Assembly (NCBI GenBank): GCA_934662925.1
Contig: CAKUKL010000095.1
Coordinates: forward strand, 1 to 6,196
Direction: 5' to 3'
Length of the DNA stretch: 6,196 nt
DNA from: an uncultured Oscillospiraceae bacterium
GTDB lineage: Bacteria; Bacillota; Clostridia; Oscillospirales; Oscillospiraceae
Below, piece by piece: positions 1 to 5,914 of the stretch (its first letter is position 1; every line of letters begins with the position of its first letter). Position numbers and translations under genes: made by a program. The notes beneath the pieces are model-generated. The model was not told the origin of the DNA. It did not search any database and worked only from the letters and a program-made list of their open reading frames with translations.

Positions 1-15
1 GTGGAGCGTCAATGA
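1..15 (+). CDS. C-terminal end of an upstream gene (partial)
   Basis: The first frame reads V-E-R-Q and then stops at TGA (13-15). That stop overlaps the ATG of the next gene in an ATGA arrangement, the usual sign of translationally coupled genes in an operon. Only four residues are visible, so the product cannot be read from the sequence. In related Clostridia the gene before DUF1667 and glpK is commonly an NAD(P)/FAD-dependent oxidoreductase that oxidises glycerol-3-phosphate, so that is the expected identity, by context only. Confidence 0.4.
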   Translation: MERQ

Positions 16-368
16 AGGAACTGATCTGCATCGTCTGCCCCAAGGGCTGCCATCTGCGGGTGGACGAGAAAAATGATTACGCCGTCACAGGCAACGGTTG
101 CCCCAGAGGGGCGGAGTATGGTAGAATAGAGCTGACACATCCCACCCGCGTGGTCACCAGCACGGTGAAGTGCCGGGACGCGGGCCATCCCCGCTGCCCG
201 GTGAAAACGAATCAGGCCATTCCCAAGGAGCTGATCTTTCAGGCTGTCCGCGCCCTCGACGGCGTGGAGCTGTCCGCGCCGGTGAAGGTGGGACAGGTCG
301 TGGTGAAGAACGTCTGCGGCACCGGGGCGGACGTTGTGGCCGCCCGGGACATGGACAAGGCGGAGTGA
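12..368 (+). CDS. DUF1667 family small cysteine-rich protein
   Basis: This 118-residue protein matches the DUF1667 family in length and in its opening motif, C6-x2-C9-x3-C13, followed by C30-P. Further cysteines lie at 54, 62 and 102. There is no signal peptide or membrane segment, so it should be cytoplasmic. The family has no established biochemical role that I know of. The four N-terminal cysteines look able to bind an Fe-S cluster or zinc, which is inference. The start at 12 is preceded by GGAG and overlaps the upstream stop by 4 bp, and glpK starts 37 nt after its stop. DUF1667 genes are typically found with FAD-dependent oxidoreductases and glpK, suggesting a small electron-transfer or assembly subunit of an anaerobic glycerol-3-phosphate dehydrogenase. 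Family assignment is fairly secure; function is not. Confidence 0.85.
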   Translation: MKELICIVCPKGCHLRVDEKNDYAVTGNGCPRGAEYGRIELTHPTRVVTSTVKCRDAGHPRCPVKTNQAIPKELIFQAVRALDGVELSAPVKVGQVVVKNVCGTGADVVAARDMDKAE

Positions 369-405
369 GCGCCGTTCAAATAACAGGTTCAAAGGAGAGT
401 CAGCC

Positions 406-1890
406 ATGAGCAAGTATATCCTGGCCCTGGATCAGGGCACCACCAGTTCCCGGGTCATCCTGTTCGACCGGGAGCAGAACATCCTCGGCGTCAGCCAGAA
501 GGAGTTCACCCAGATCTACCCCAGGGAGGGCTGGGTGGAGCACGACCCCATGGAGATCTGGTCCTCCCAGTACGCGGTGATGATGGAGGTCATCGCCCAG
601 TCCGGCGTGGACCCGGCGGACATCGCCGCCATCGGCATCACCAACCAGCGGGAGACCACCATCCTCTGGGACAAGGAGACCGGTCGGCCCATCTACAACG
701 CCATCGTGTGGCAGTGCCGCCGGACGGCGGACATCGTGGACGGCCTGCTGGCCGACGGGCTGGGGGAGCACATCCGCAAGACCACCGGCCTTGTGCCCGA
801 CGCCTATTTCTCCGCCACCAAGATCAAATGGATCCTCGACCACGTGGAGGGCGCCCGGGAGCGGGCCGAGCGGGGCGAGATCCTGTTCGGCACGGTGGAC
901 AGCTGGCTGGTGTGGAAGCTCACCGGCGGCGCGGCCCACGTCACCGACTACACCAACGCCTCCCGCACCATGCTGTACGACATCCACAAGCTGGACTGGG
1001 ACGACACCCTGCTCAAGGCGCTGGATATCCCCCGGGCCATGCTGCCCGAGGTGCGCTCCTCCAGCGAGATCTACGGCTACGCCGAGATCCAGGGCGTAAA
1101 GGTGCCCATCGCGGGCATCGCCGGCGACCAGCAGGCGGCCCTCTTCGGCCAGACCTGCTTTGAGCCGGGGGACGCCAAGAACACCTACGGTACCGGCTGC
1201 TTCCTGCTGATGAACACCGGCGAGGAGCCCTTCGAGAGCAAGAACGGCCTCATCACCACCATCGCCGTGGGCCTCAACGGCAAGGTGCAGTACGCGCTGG
1301 AGGGCTCCGTCTTTGTGGGCGGCGCGGTGATCCAGTGGCTCCGGGACGAGATGCGCTTCTTTGCCGAGAGCCGGGACGCGGAGTATTACGCCCAGAAGGT
1401 CAGCGACAACGGCGGGGTCTACATGGTGCCCGCCTTCACCGGCCTTGGCGCGCCCTATTGGGATATGTACGCCCGGGGAGCCATTCTGGGTATCACCCGT
1501 GGAACGAAGCGGGAGCACATCATCCGCGCGGCGCAGGAATCCATCGCCTATCAGGTGGCCGACCTTGTCCGGGCCATGGAGGCGGACACCGGCCTGCCCC
1601 TCAACTCCCTGAAGGCGGACGGCGGCGCCAGCCGGGACCAGTTCCTCATGCAGTTCCAGTCGGACATCATCGACCGTGAGGTCCGCCGCCCGGCCATCCG
1701 GGAGACCACCGCGCTGGGCGCGGCCTATCTGGCGGGCCTGTCCACCGGCGTGTGGAGCGGGCTGGACGAGATCCGGCACCTCTGGATGTGCGACACCACC
1801 TTTACGCCCGACATGGAGGCCGAGCGGCGGGAGAAGCTGCTGGCCGGCTGGCACAAGGCCGTGGGCCGCAGCCGGGACTGGGCGAAATGA
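406..1890 (+). CDS. glpK: Glycerol kinase GlpK
   Basis: GlpK phosphorylates glycerol with ATP to give sn-glycerol-3-phosphate in the cytoplasm. The 494-residue length is normal for this FGGY-family kinase. Visible motifs are the N-terminal phosphate loop DQGTTSSR (9-16), substrate residues R82-E83 and Y134, FGGY signature 1 (134-146), [10 protein letters not shown] with catalytic-base D241, GTG (262-264), the second FGGY signature region (358-379) and GGAS (406-409) for nucleotide binding. The start at 406 has AAAGGAGA about 8 nt upstream; an in-frame ATG at 334 lies inside the preceding gene and lacks a site. The loop before GDQQ (about 220-236) is short: it has neither the His-containing motif phosphorylated by HPr in many Firmicutes nor the Gly-rich fructose-1,6-bisphosphate loop of E. 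coli GlpK. It is the last gene of its operon, followed by a terminator. Confidence 0.97.
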   Translation: MSKYILALDQGTTSSRVILFDREQNILGVSQKEFTQIYPREGWVEHDPMEIWSSQYAVMMEVIAQSGVDPADIAAIGITNQRETTILWDKETGRPIYNAIVWQCRRTADIVDGLLADGLGEHIRKTTGLVPDAYFSATKIKWILDHVEGARERAERGEILFGTVDSWLVWKLTGGAAHVTDYTNASRTMLYDIHKLDWDDTLLKALDIPRAMLPEVRSSSEIYGYAEIQGVKVPIAGIAGDQQAALFGQTCFEPGDAKNTYGTGCFLLMNTGEEPFESKNGLITTIAVGLNGKVQYALEGSVFVGGAVIQWLRDEMRFFAESRDAEYYAQKVSDNGGVYMVPAFTGLGAPYWDMYARGAILGITRGTKREHIIRAAQESIAYQVADLVRAMEADTGLPLNSLKADGGASRDQFLMQFQSDIIDREVRRPAIRETTALGAAYLAGLSTGVWSGLDEIRHLWMCDTTFTPDMEAERREKLLAGWHKAVGRSRDWAK

Positions 1891-1892
1891 CC

Positions 1893-1956
1893 TGTTGAAA
1901 AAGGATCATGTTTCTTTCGTCGCTGCTGCGGCGAAACTCTACGAGGTTTTTTGACA
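1893..1956 (+). repeat. Short copy of a dispersed intergenic repeat
   Basis: This 64-bp stretch begins GTTGAAAAAGG (1894-1904) and ends in TTTTTTGACA, giving imperfect terminal inverted repeats. Its last 46 bases (1911-1956) match 4288-4333 at 43 of 46 positions, and its first 11 match 4144-4154 at 10 of 11. It therefore looks like an internally deleted version of the 189-bp repeat at 4144-4332. A hairpin TTTCGTCGC/GCGGCGAAA (1915-1936) is kept through a G-T wobble. It lies between the glpK stop and the glpK terminator. Confidence 0.75.
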
Positions 1957-1961
1957 CGCGC

Positions 1962-1995
1962 AAGCGCAGGGCTGATCATAGCCCTGCGCTTTTTT
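1962..1995 (+). terminator. Intrinsic terminator after glpK
   Basis: A perfect 12-bp stem, 1962-1973 paired with 1980-1991, closes a 6-nt loop and runs straight into a T tract (1990-1995). It lies 72 nt after the glpK stop and ends the glycerol operon on the + strand. Confidence 0.92.
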
Positions 1996-2037
1996 ATCGC
2001 TGCTGGGTGATTGTAAGAAAAAGAAATAAAATTGGTA

Positions 2038-2066
2038 TTGCATCCAATAAAGAAATAGTGTATAAC
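2038..2066 (+). promoter_or_regulatory. Probable sigma-70 type promoter for the secreted stalk protein
   Basis: TTGCAT (2038-2043) and TATAAC (2061-2066) are separated by exactly 17 bp in an AT-rich island between the glpK terminator and the next gene. Each box is one or two bases from consensus. Transcription would start near 2073, leaving a leader of about 93 nt. Confidence 0.6.
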
Positions 2067-2072
2067 ATAAGC

Positions 2073-2165
2073 AGATGACCAATGATGCGTCAAACGCGGA
2101 ATTGGACAGACGGCGGGCATGGGGGCTCCCGGCCGCCGGACAAAAAAGAAAGCGGAGGGAAAACA
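2073..2165 (+). other. Leader with GC-rich stem-loop and strong ribosome site
   Basis: The predicted leader carries a stem CGGCGG (2111-2116) with CCGCCG (2133-2138) enclosing GGG/CCC, and then GGAGG (2154-2158) 7 nt before the ATG. The ribosome site lies outside the stem. I do not recognise a known riboswitch class here. Confidence 0.35.
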
Positions 2166-2897
2166 ATGAAAAAGCGCGTGTTATCAGTACTTCTGACCGT
2201 GGGTGCGTGCCTGTGCCTGTTTGTCGGCATCGGCGGCGTGGTGTACGCCAAGACCACCCTCAAGGAGATCAAGGCCTATCTGAACTACGAGATTGCCATC
2301 AAGCTGGACGGCGAGGAACAGACCATGTACGACGCCAACGGGAACCGGGTCTATCCCGTCACCTACAACGGCACCACCTACGTCCCCATCCGGGCAATCA
2401 GCAACATGCTCGGCATCGCCGTAGACTGGGACGGGGCCACCAAGAGCGTCCTGCTGGGCGATCATGCCGCCCTCAAGACCAAGATCACGGACCTGACCTA
2501 TTATGACCGTAAGCCGCTCACCAATGGACATAGATATGAGATGGTGAACTCCGCAACAGATAATCTGGGCAACTCCTATGTAAATCCGCTGTGTTTGGTG
2601 TCGTCCTGTCAGACCAATTACTGGGAGACTTATATTCTGACCCAGGATTACTCCACCTTCAGCGGCACACTGTTCATCGACTATGATGACCGTGACAGCG
2701 CCACCACCTGCAACGTGCGCATTTACGGCGACGGCGTTCTGCTGTATGATTCCCCTGTGATGACCAAGGGCGTGCGCCCGGTGGATTTCTCCGTCGACAT
2801 TCAGGGTGTGGATGAGCTGAAGATCGAGATCAACGGGAAATGGGCCAGCTCCTACAGCTGGCTGGGCGTATACATCGGCAACGGCGTGCTGGAGTGA
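2166..2897 (+). CDS. Secreted stalk-domain protein with C-terminal NPCBM-like domain
   Basis: This 243-residue protein starts at ATG 2166, with GGAGG 7 nt upstream. An in-frame ATG at 2082 would put an unlikely charged stretch before the signal peptide. Residues 1-28 form a signal peptide (KKR, a hydrophobic core, V-Y-A before the cleavage site) with no lipobox. Residues about 40-98 resemble the copper amine oxidase N-terminal (stalk) domain: NGTTYVPIRAISNMLGIAVDWD is the typical PxR...LG...W segment, split here as residues 68-89. Residues about 120-243 are rich in beta strands and aromatics and resemble NPCBM/NEW2 carbohydrate-binding modules (SGTLFIDY, VRIYGDGVLLYDS, LKIEING). No catalytic domain follows. 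It probably acts outside the cell or on its surface, perhaps binding glycans or wall. It is monocistronic, with its own promoter and terminator. The stalk call is firmer than the NPCBM call. Confidence 0.8.
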   Translation: MKKRVLSVLLTVGACLCLFVGIGGVVYAKTTLKEIKAYLNYEIAIKLDGEEQTMYDANGNRVYPVTYNGTTYVPIRAISNMLGIAVDWDGATKSVLLGDHAALKTKITDLTYYDRKPLTNGHRYEMVNSATDNLGNSYVNPLCLVSSCQTNYWETYILTQDYSTFSGTLFIDYDDRDSATTCNVRIYGDGVLLYDSPVMTKGVRPVDFSVDIQGVDELKIEINGKWASSYSWLGVYIGNGVLE

Positions 2898-2922
2898 GCG
2901 CCGGGGCCTGAACCGAAGTAAG

Positions 2923-2954
2923 AAAGGCCGTCTGCCTGCGGGCAGACGGCCTTT
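2923..2954. terminator. Bidirectional terminator between the stalk gene and lrgB
   Basis: A perfect 14-bp stem (2923-2936 with 2941-2954) with a TGCG loop sits between convergent genes. It lies 25 nt after the stop of the + gene and 12 nt after the stop of lrgB on the - strand. The arms begin AAA and end TTT, so each strand has a short T run; on the - strand a T-rich stretch continues. It plausibly ends both transcripts. Confidence 0.85.
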
Positions 2955-2966
2955 CCGCGTCAAAAT

Positions 2967-3659
2967 TCAGATCAGCGCGGTAAAAACGGAGAACAGTACG
3001 GCGGTGAGCAGTCCGGCCACCACGGTGGCAAGGCTGCTGATGGCGCCCTGCACCTCGCCCAGTTCCATGGCCTTGGAGGTGCCGATCACGTGGGAGGAGG
3101 TGCCGCAGGCCACCCCCACCGCCACCGGATGGGTGATGCCCATGAGCTTGCACACCGGGTGGGCGGTGATGCTGCCGATGATGCCGGTGAGGACAATGGC
3201 GGCCACAGAGATGGAGGTCAGGCCCCCGGCCTGACTGGAAAGCTCCATGCCGATGGCGGTGGTGACGGATTTGGGCAGCAGGGTGACATACTGGGCGTGG
3301 TCCAGCTCGAAGGCCAGCGCCAGCAGCAGCACCAGCGCCATGCTGGCCACCGCCCCGGACAGGATCCCCGCCAGAATGGCCTTCCAGTTCCGGCGGAGCT
3401 GCTGGAGCTGACGGTAGAGGGGGATGGCAAGGCACACGGTGGCCGGGGTGAGGAGATAGCTCACGTAATTCGCGGACTTCTGGTAGTCGGCGTAGTCCCC
3501 GCGGGTCAGGAGCAGCAGGGCGATGACGAGGACGCAGGCCACGAGCAGAGGGTTGCACCAGCTCTTACCCGTCTTTTTCCGCAGCCACACGCCGAAGAGG
3601 TAGGCCGCCAGCGTCACCGTCAGGCCCAGATAGGTATAGCTGGAAAACAGGTCGCTCAT
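2967..3659 (-). CDS. lrgB: LrgB/CidB family membrane protein
   Basis: This 230-residue protein, the normal length for the family, is almost entirely hydrophobic, with an estimated six or more membrane segments. Family motifs are LTPATVCLAIPLY (70-82), LPKSVTTAIGMELS (128-141) and the conserved C-terminal region GTSSHVIGTSKAMELGEVQGA (186-206), where His190 and the GTS/AMELGE pattern are typical. LrgB works with LrgA in the membrane. In staphylococci the pair modulates murein hydrolase activity and lysis; in Bacillus subtilis the homologous pair PftAB takes up pyruvate, and the plant homologue PLGG1 carries glycolate and glycerate. In a fermenting anaerobe an organic acid transport role is plausible, but that is inference. 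Its ATG overlaps the lrgA stop by 4 bp, so the two are translationally coupled. Confidence 0.93.
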   Translation of the reverse strand: MSDLFSSYTYLGLTVTLAAYLFGVWLRKKTGKSWCNPLLVACVLVIALLLLTRGDYADYQKSANYVSYLLTPATVCLAIPLYRQLQQLRRNWKAILAGILSGAVASMALVLLLALAFELDHAQYVTLLPKSVTTAIGMELSSQAGGLTSISVAAIVLTGIIGSITAHPVCKLMGITHPVAVGVACGTSSHVIGTSKAMELGEVQGAISSLATVVAGLLTAVLFSVFTALI

Positions 3660-4012
3660 TGCCCGTCAGCCCCCTTTTTCAGCAGCAGCTGGGTCAGCTT
3701 GCCGGACAGGATCATGACGATCCACGTGACGGCGGTGACGGCCAGCAAAAAGGGGACGGCAAAGGAGCGCAGGCTGCTCCAGCACTCCACCAGCCCCACG
3801 GCGGCGGGGATAAACATGACGGGCATGATCTCCACCAGATAGAGGGCGGTCTGCTCCACCTGCTCCAGCTTCAGCGCGCCGGTGAGCAGCAGGACCAGCA
3901 TGAGCACCAGCCCGTACACGCCCGCGGGGATGGGCAGGGGGGCGAGGGCGCTGAGCAGCTCCCCCGCCAGCGTCACCGCCCATATAATGACGATTTGTCG
4001 GATGATCTTCAT
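3656..4012 (-). CDS. lrgA: LrgA/CidA family holin-like membrane protein
   Basis: This 118-residue protein has about four membrane helices (roughly 4-24, 29-47, 57-77 and 83-104) and a short charged C-terminus, like phage holins. The signature LPIPAGVYGLVLM (26-38) followed by LEQVEQTALYLVEIMPVMFIPA is typical of LrgA/CidA. I chose the ATG at 4012 because GAGG lies 7 nt upstream and the protein then begins with MKIIRQ and a helix. The open frame extends up to 4264, but that part reads through a promoter, a terminator and repeat DNA and is rich in Arg and Ser, so it is not coding. LrgA is the partner of LrgB encoded next; together they are thought to affect autolysis or carry pyruvate-like acids. 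The pair has its own promoter. Confidence 0.93.
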   Translation of the reverse strand: MKIIRQIVIIWAVTLAGELLSALAPLPIPAGVYGLVLMLVLLLTGALKLEQVEQTALYLVEIMPVMFIPAAVGLVECWSSLRSFAVPFLLAVTAVTWIVMILSGKLTQLLLKKGADGQ

Positions 4013-4037
4013 TGGGATACCTCGGTTCCGGGAAAAT

Positions 4038-4055
4038 TCGGCACAAACGTGCCGA
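4038..4055 (-). promoter_or_regulatory. Hairpin at the start of the lrgAB leader
   Basis: A perfect 7-bp inverted repeat, TCGGCAC (4038-4044) and GTGCCGA (4049-4055), with a 4-nt loop lies just downstream of the predicted lrgA transcription start, before the ribosome site. On the - strand it is followed by AATTTT. It could be an operator dyad, a 5'-stabilising stem or a weak attenuator; the sequence does not decide. Confidence 0.45.
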
Positions 4056-4064
4056 CAGTTCCAG

Positions 4065-4093
4065 ATTTTAGCCCCGGCGGGCGGCGATGTCAA
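4065..4093 (-). promoter_or_regulatory. Strong sigma-70 type promoter for lrgAB
   Basis: On the - strand a perfect TTGACA (4088-4093) is followed, after exactly 17 bp of nearly pure G and C, by TAAAAT (4065-4070), one base from consensus. The start point would fall near 4058, about 45 nt before the lrgA ATG. This is the clearest promoter in the window. Confidence 0.85.
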
Positions 4094-4095
4094 CA

Positions 4096-4137
4096 GCAAA
4101 AATAAACATCCCCGATTCCGAAGAAGCGGGGATGTTT
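4096..4137 (-). terminator. Intrinsic terminator facing the rnf operon
   Basis: An 11-bp perfect stem (4104-4114 with 4127-4137), extended by an inner TTC/GAA pair around a 4-nt loop, is followed on the - strand by TTTATTTTTG. No T tract follows on the + strand, so it stops leftward transcription arriving from rnfB. It abuts the -35 box of the lrgA promoter and would insulate lrgAB from rnf readthrough. Confidence 0.85.
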
Positions 4138-4143
4138 CAGCTC

Positions 4144-4332
4144 GTCGAAAAAGGCAAAGCCTTTTCCGACGAAAAGATTGCGCCCCGCCGCAGCGCACAA
4201 AATGTCCACCGTTGTGGCCATTTTGCACGTTTGCGGGGCGAGAAGTGTTTTCTGCCACGCGCATGTCGCGGCAGAAAACAGATTTTATTTCTTTCGCCGC
4301 TGCGGCGGCGAAACTCTACGAGGTTTTTCGAC
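4144..4332. repeat. 189-bp palindrome-rich intergenic repeat (full copy)
   Basis: The element starts GTCGAAAAA and ends TTTTTCGAC, a perfect 9-bp terminal inverted repeat. Inside are successive stem-loops: 4144-4154 with 4160-4170 (10 of 11 paired); an outer stem 4181-4188 with 4233-4240 holding an inner stem 4198-4209 with 4214-4225 (one mismatch); 4246-4256 with 4270-4280 (11 bp perfect); and 4292-4300 with 4305-4313 (9 bp perfect). Its right 46 bp recur after glpK. No transposase is present. It resembles a MITE or REP/BIME-like repeat, or a structured RNA in the rnf 3' region. I see no convincing gene in it. Confidence 0.75.
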
Positions 4333-4427
4333 AGACTCGTTTGTATCAAAGGTTTTGCAGGGTTTTGCATCCGCGGCGCATACTCGCAAAGGGGCCCCCG
4401 CAAGGCTGCCGCCTTGTGGGGAGAGGA
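4333..4427. other. Intergenic spacer with direct repeat and stem-loop
   Basis: GGTTTTGCA occurs twice in tandem (4351-4359 and 4361-4369). A stem of 11 pairs, including one G-T, joins 4396-4406 to 4411-4421 around a TGCC loop. Short open frames run through on both strands but have no ribosome sites or recognisable products. It could be part of a larger composite with the flanking repeats. Confidence 0.5.
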
Positions 4428-4490
4428 GCAGTCCTGACGCCATGTTCCGTTTTCCGCAGGCGGAAAACGGAACATGGCGTCAGGGACTGC
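4428..4490. repeat. Long perfect inverted repeat just downstream of rnfB
   Basis: Positions 4433-4457 and 4460-4484 are exact reverse complements (25 bp) separated by 2 nt. With one bulged base the stem continues through 4428-4432 and 4486-4490, giving about 30 pairs. It begins 7 nt after the rnfB stop. There is no T tract on either strand, so it is not a standard intrinsic terminator. It may block 3' exonucleases or be another dispersed palindrome. Confidence 0.9.
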
Positions 4491-4497
4491 GACGACG

Positions 4498-5301
4498 TCA
4501 GGAGACGACGGCGGAGGACTTGGGGGCCGGGAGGATGGCGTGGACAGGGCACTCGGTGATGCACTTGTTGCAGCCGACGCACTTGTCGTAGTCGATCCGG
4601 GCCACGTTGCCCCGGACGGTGATGGCCTGCACCGGGCAGCCGCGCTGGCACTTGCCGCAGCCGATACAGCCGGTCTGGCACTGCTTGCGGGTGTCGATAG
4701 CCATCAGGTGGTTGGCGCACATGACGATGGGCTTCTTCTCACTGGAGTACAGGAAGATGACCTTCTTGGGGCAGGCCTGCTGGCACTTGCCGCACCCGAC
4801 GCATTTGTCGGGGTCCACGTGAGCGTGGCCGTCCACCAGCGAGATGGCGCCGGTGGGGCAGACGGCGGCGCAGTCGCCGAAGCCCAGACAGCCGTAGGGG
4901 CAGGCCAGCTTGCCGTTGAACAGGGTGTTGCAGGCCTTGCAGGAGGAAATGCCCTGATAGTCATACCGGGGCGGGAGCACGGTGGTCTGGCAGGCCACGA
5001 CGGCCTTGTGCTGAGTAGCGGCGCCGGCCTCCACACCCATAATGGCGGCAAGGCGCTCGGCCACGGCCTGACCGCCCACGGGGCACAGGTTTACCGGCGC
5101 GCCCTCGGCGATGGCCTTGGCATAGGACGAACAGCCCGCGTAGCCGCAGCCGCCGCAGTTGGCGCCGGGCAGGGCGGACTGGAGCTGCTCCACCCGCTCA
5201 TCCTCGCTGACGGCGAGAAATTTGGCGGCGGCCACCAGCAGGACGGAGCCGATGATACCCAGAATGCACAGCAGGAGAACAGCGGTCAAAATCGGATTCA
5301 T
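4498..5301 (-). CDS. rnfB: Rnf complex subunit RnfB (multi-cluster ferredoxin)
   Basis: RnfB takes electrons from reduced ferredoxin into the membrane Rnf complex, which reduces NAD+ and exports Na+ or H+. The 267-residue protein has one N-terminal membrane helix (about 3-26). The Fe-S domain ANCGGCGYAGC follows, with cysteines 49, 52, 57 and 73. A second Cys-rich part holds C121, C124, C134, C138, C144 and C148. Three ferredoxin-type CxxCxxCxxxCP motifs follow: C167-C177, C212-C222 and C241-C251. At least five cluster sites are thus visible, in line with long clostridial RnfB. I chose ATG 5301 because GGGAGGG lies 9 nt upstream; a GTG at 5310 would be jammed against that site. It follows rnfA by 16 nt and is the last gene of the operon as seen here. 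Confidence 0.95.
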   Translation of the reverse strand: MNPILTAVLLLCILGIIGSVLLVAAAKFLAVSEDERVEQLQSALPGANCGGCGYAGCSSYAKAIAEGAPVNLCPVGGQAVAERLAAIMGVEAGAATQHKAVVACQTTVLPPRYDYQGISSCKACNTLFNGKLACPYGCLGFGDCAAVCPTGAISLVDGHAHVDPDKCVGCGKCQQACPKKVIFLYSSEKKPIVMCANHLMAIDTRKQCQTGCIGCGKCQRGCPVQAITVRGNVARIDYDKCVGCNKCITECPVHAILPAPKSSAVVS

Positions 5302-5317
5302 AATCTCCACCCCTCCC

Positions 5318-5911
5318 TTAAACGCCGAAGATGCTGTCCACGATGCCCGCGAAGCCGGTGAAGCTCAGGGACACGATGGCGGCAGACACCAGCGTGATGG
5401 GCAGGCCCTCAAAGCAGGCGGGGGGCTGCGCGTCTTGCAGGCGGCGGCGGACGCCGGAGAACAGGACCATGGCCAGCAGGAAGCCGAGGCCCGCGCCGAG
5501 GGCGCAGATCAGGCTCTCGATATAGCCGTAGCCCTCGTCGATGTTCAGAATGGTCACGCCCAGCACCGCGCAGTTGGTGGTGATCAGGGGCAGGTACACG
5601 CCCAGAGCCACATACAGCGGCGGGATGAACTTCTTGAGCACCAGCTCAAGCAGCTGCACCAGCACGGCGATGATGAGGATGAAGGCAATGGTCTGAAGAT
5701 AGCTCAGATCGAATTTGTCCAACAGCTGCTGGACGGGCCAGGTCACCGCGGTGGCCAGGACCATGACCGCCGTAACGGAAAGGCCCATGCCCACGGAGGA
5801 GTCCAGCCGCTTGGACACGCCCAGGAAGGGGCAGATGCCCAGGAAGTTGACCAGCACGTAGTTGTTGGTCAGGATCATGGTAAAGAAGATAATGGCAAGT
5901 TTCGCGGCCAT
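5318..5911 (-). CDS. rnfA: Rnf complex subunit RnfA
   Basis: RnfA is an integral membrane subunit of the ferredoxin:NAD+ oxidoreductase, homologous to NqrE. The 197 residues form about six hydrophobic helices. The family motifs NNYVLVNFLGICPFLGVS (16-33) and YLPLITTNCAVLGV (106-119) are intact. Their cysteines, C27 and C114, correspond to those that, with the partner RnfE, hold an iron centre in the membrane in the Nqr/Rnf family. The start at 5911 is 3 nt after the rnfE stop, with a GGAAGGGGGA ribosome site inside the end of rnfE, so the genes are tightly coupled. The order rnfE-rnfA-rnfB matches the end of the usual rnfCDGEAB operon. Confidence 0.96.
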   Translation of the reverse strand: MAAKLAIIFFTMILTNNYVLVNFLGICPFLGVSKRLDSSVGMGLSVTAVMVLATAVTWPVQQLLDKFDLSYLQTIAFILIIAVLVQLLELVLKKFIPPLYVALGVYLPLITTNCAVLGVTILNIDEGYGYIESLICALGAGLGFLLAMVLFSGVRRRLQDAQPPACFEGLPITLVSAAIVSLSFTGFAGIVDSIFGV

Positions 5912-5914
5912 GGC

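Noticed and set aside
400..1854. 484-residue open frame antisense to glpK
   Set aside because: Its sequence is low-complexity in Gly, Val, His and Leu with no recognisable domain; glpK on the other strand has all its motifs. Long antisense frames are expected in GC-rich genes.
1951..1979. TTGACA with GATCAT 17 bp downstream as a promoter
   Set aside because: The -10 match is poor (4 of 6) and it is the loop of the glpK terminator; the TTGACA is just the end of the repeat.
2073..2165. Riboswitch in the leader of the stalk-domain gene
   Set aside because: I could find only one GC-rich stem and none of the conserved core segments of a riboswitch class that I know, including cyclic-di-GMP types.
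2184..2963. 259-residue open frame antisense to the stalk-domain gene
   Set aside because: It runs through the terminator at its beginning, lacks a ribosome site and has no recognisable domain.
3090..3842. 250-residue open frame antisense to lrgAB
   Set aside because: It is Gly/His/Gln-rich with no domain and spans the lrgA-lrgB junction; it is a shadow of those genes.
4351..4369. Tandem GGTTTTGCA as the start of a CRISPR or longer direct-repeat array
   Set aside because: There are only two 9-bp units one base apart, with no spacers and no cas genes.
4433..4484. Long inverted repeat as the ordinary intrinsic terminator of rnfB
   Set aside because: Neither strand has a T tract after the stem; a proper terminator on the same strand lies at 4096-4137.
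3882..4591. Several open frames of 112-225 residues across the lrgA-rnfB gap
   Set aside because: They translate the repeat and the inverted repeats on both strands, have no ribosome sites, and share peptides with the repeat after glpK only because the DNA is repeated.
4474..5361. 295-residue open frame antisense to rnfB
   Set aside because: It is Gly/Ala/Asp/His-rich with no family motif; it mirrors rnfB codon bias and runs into the inverted repeat.
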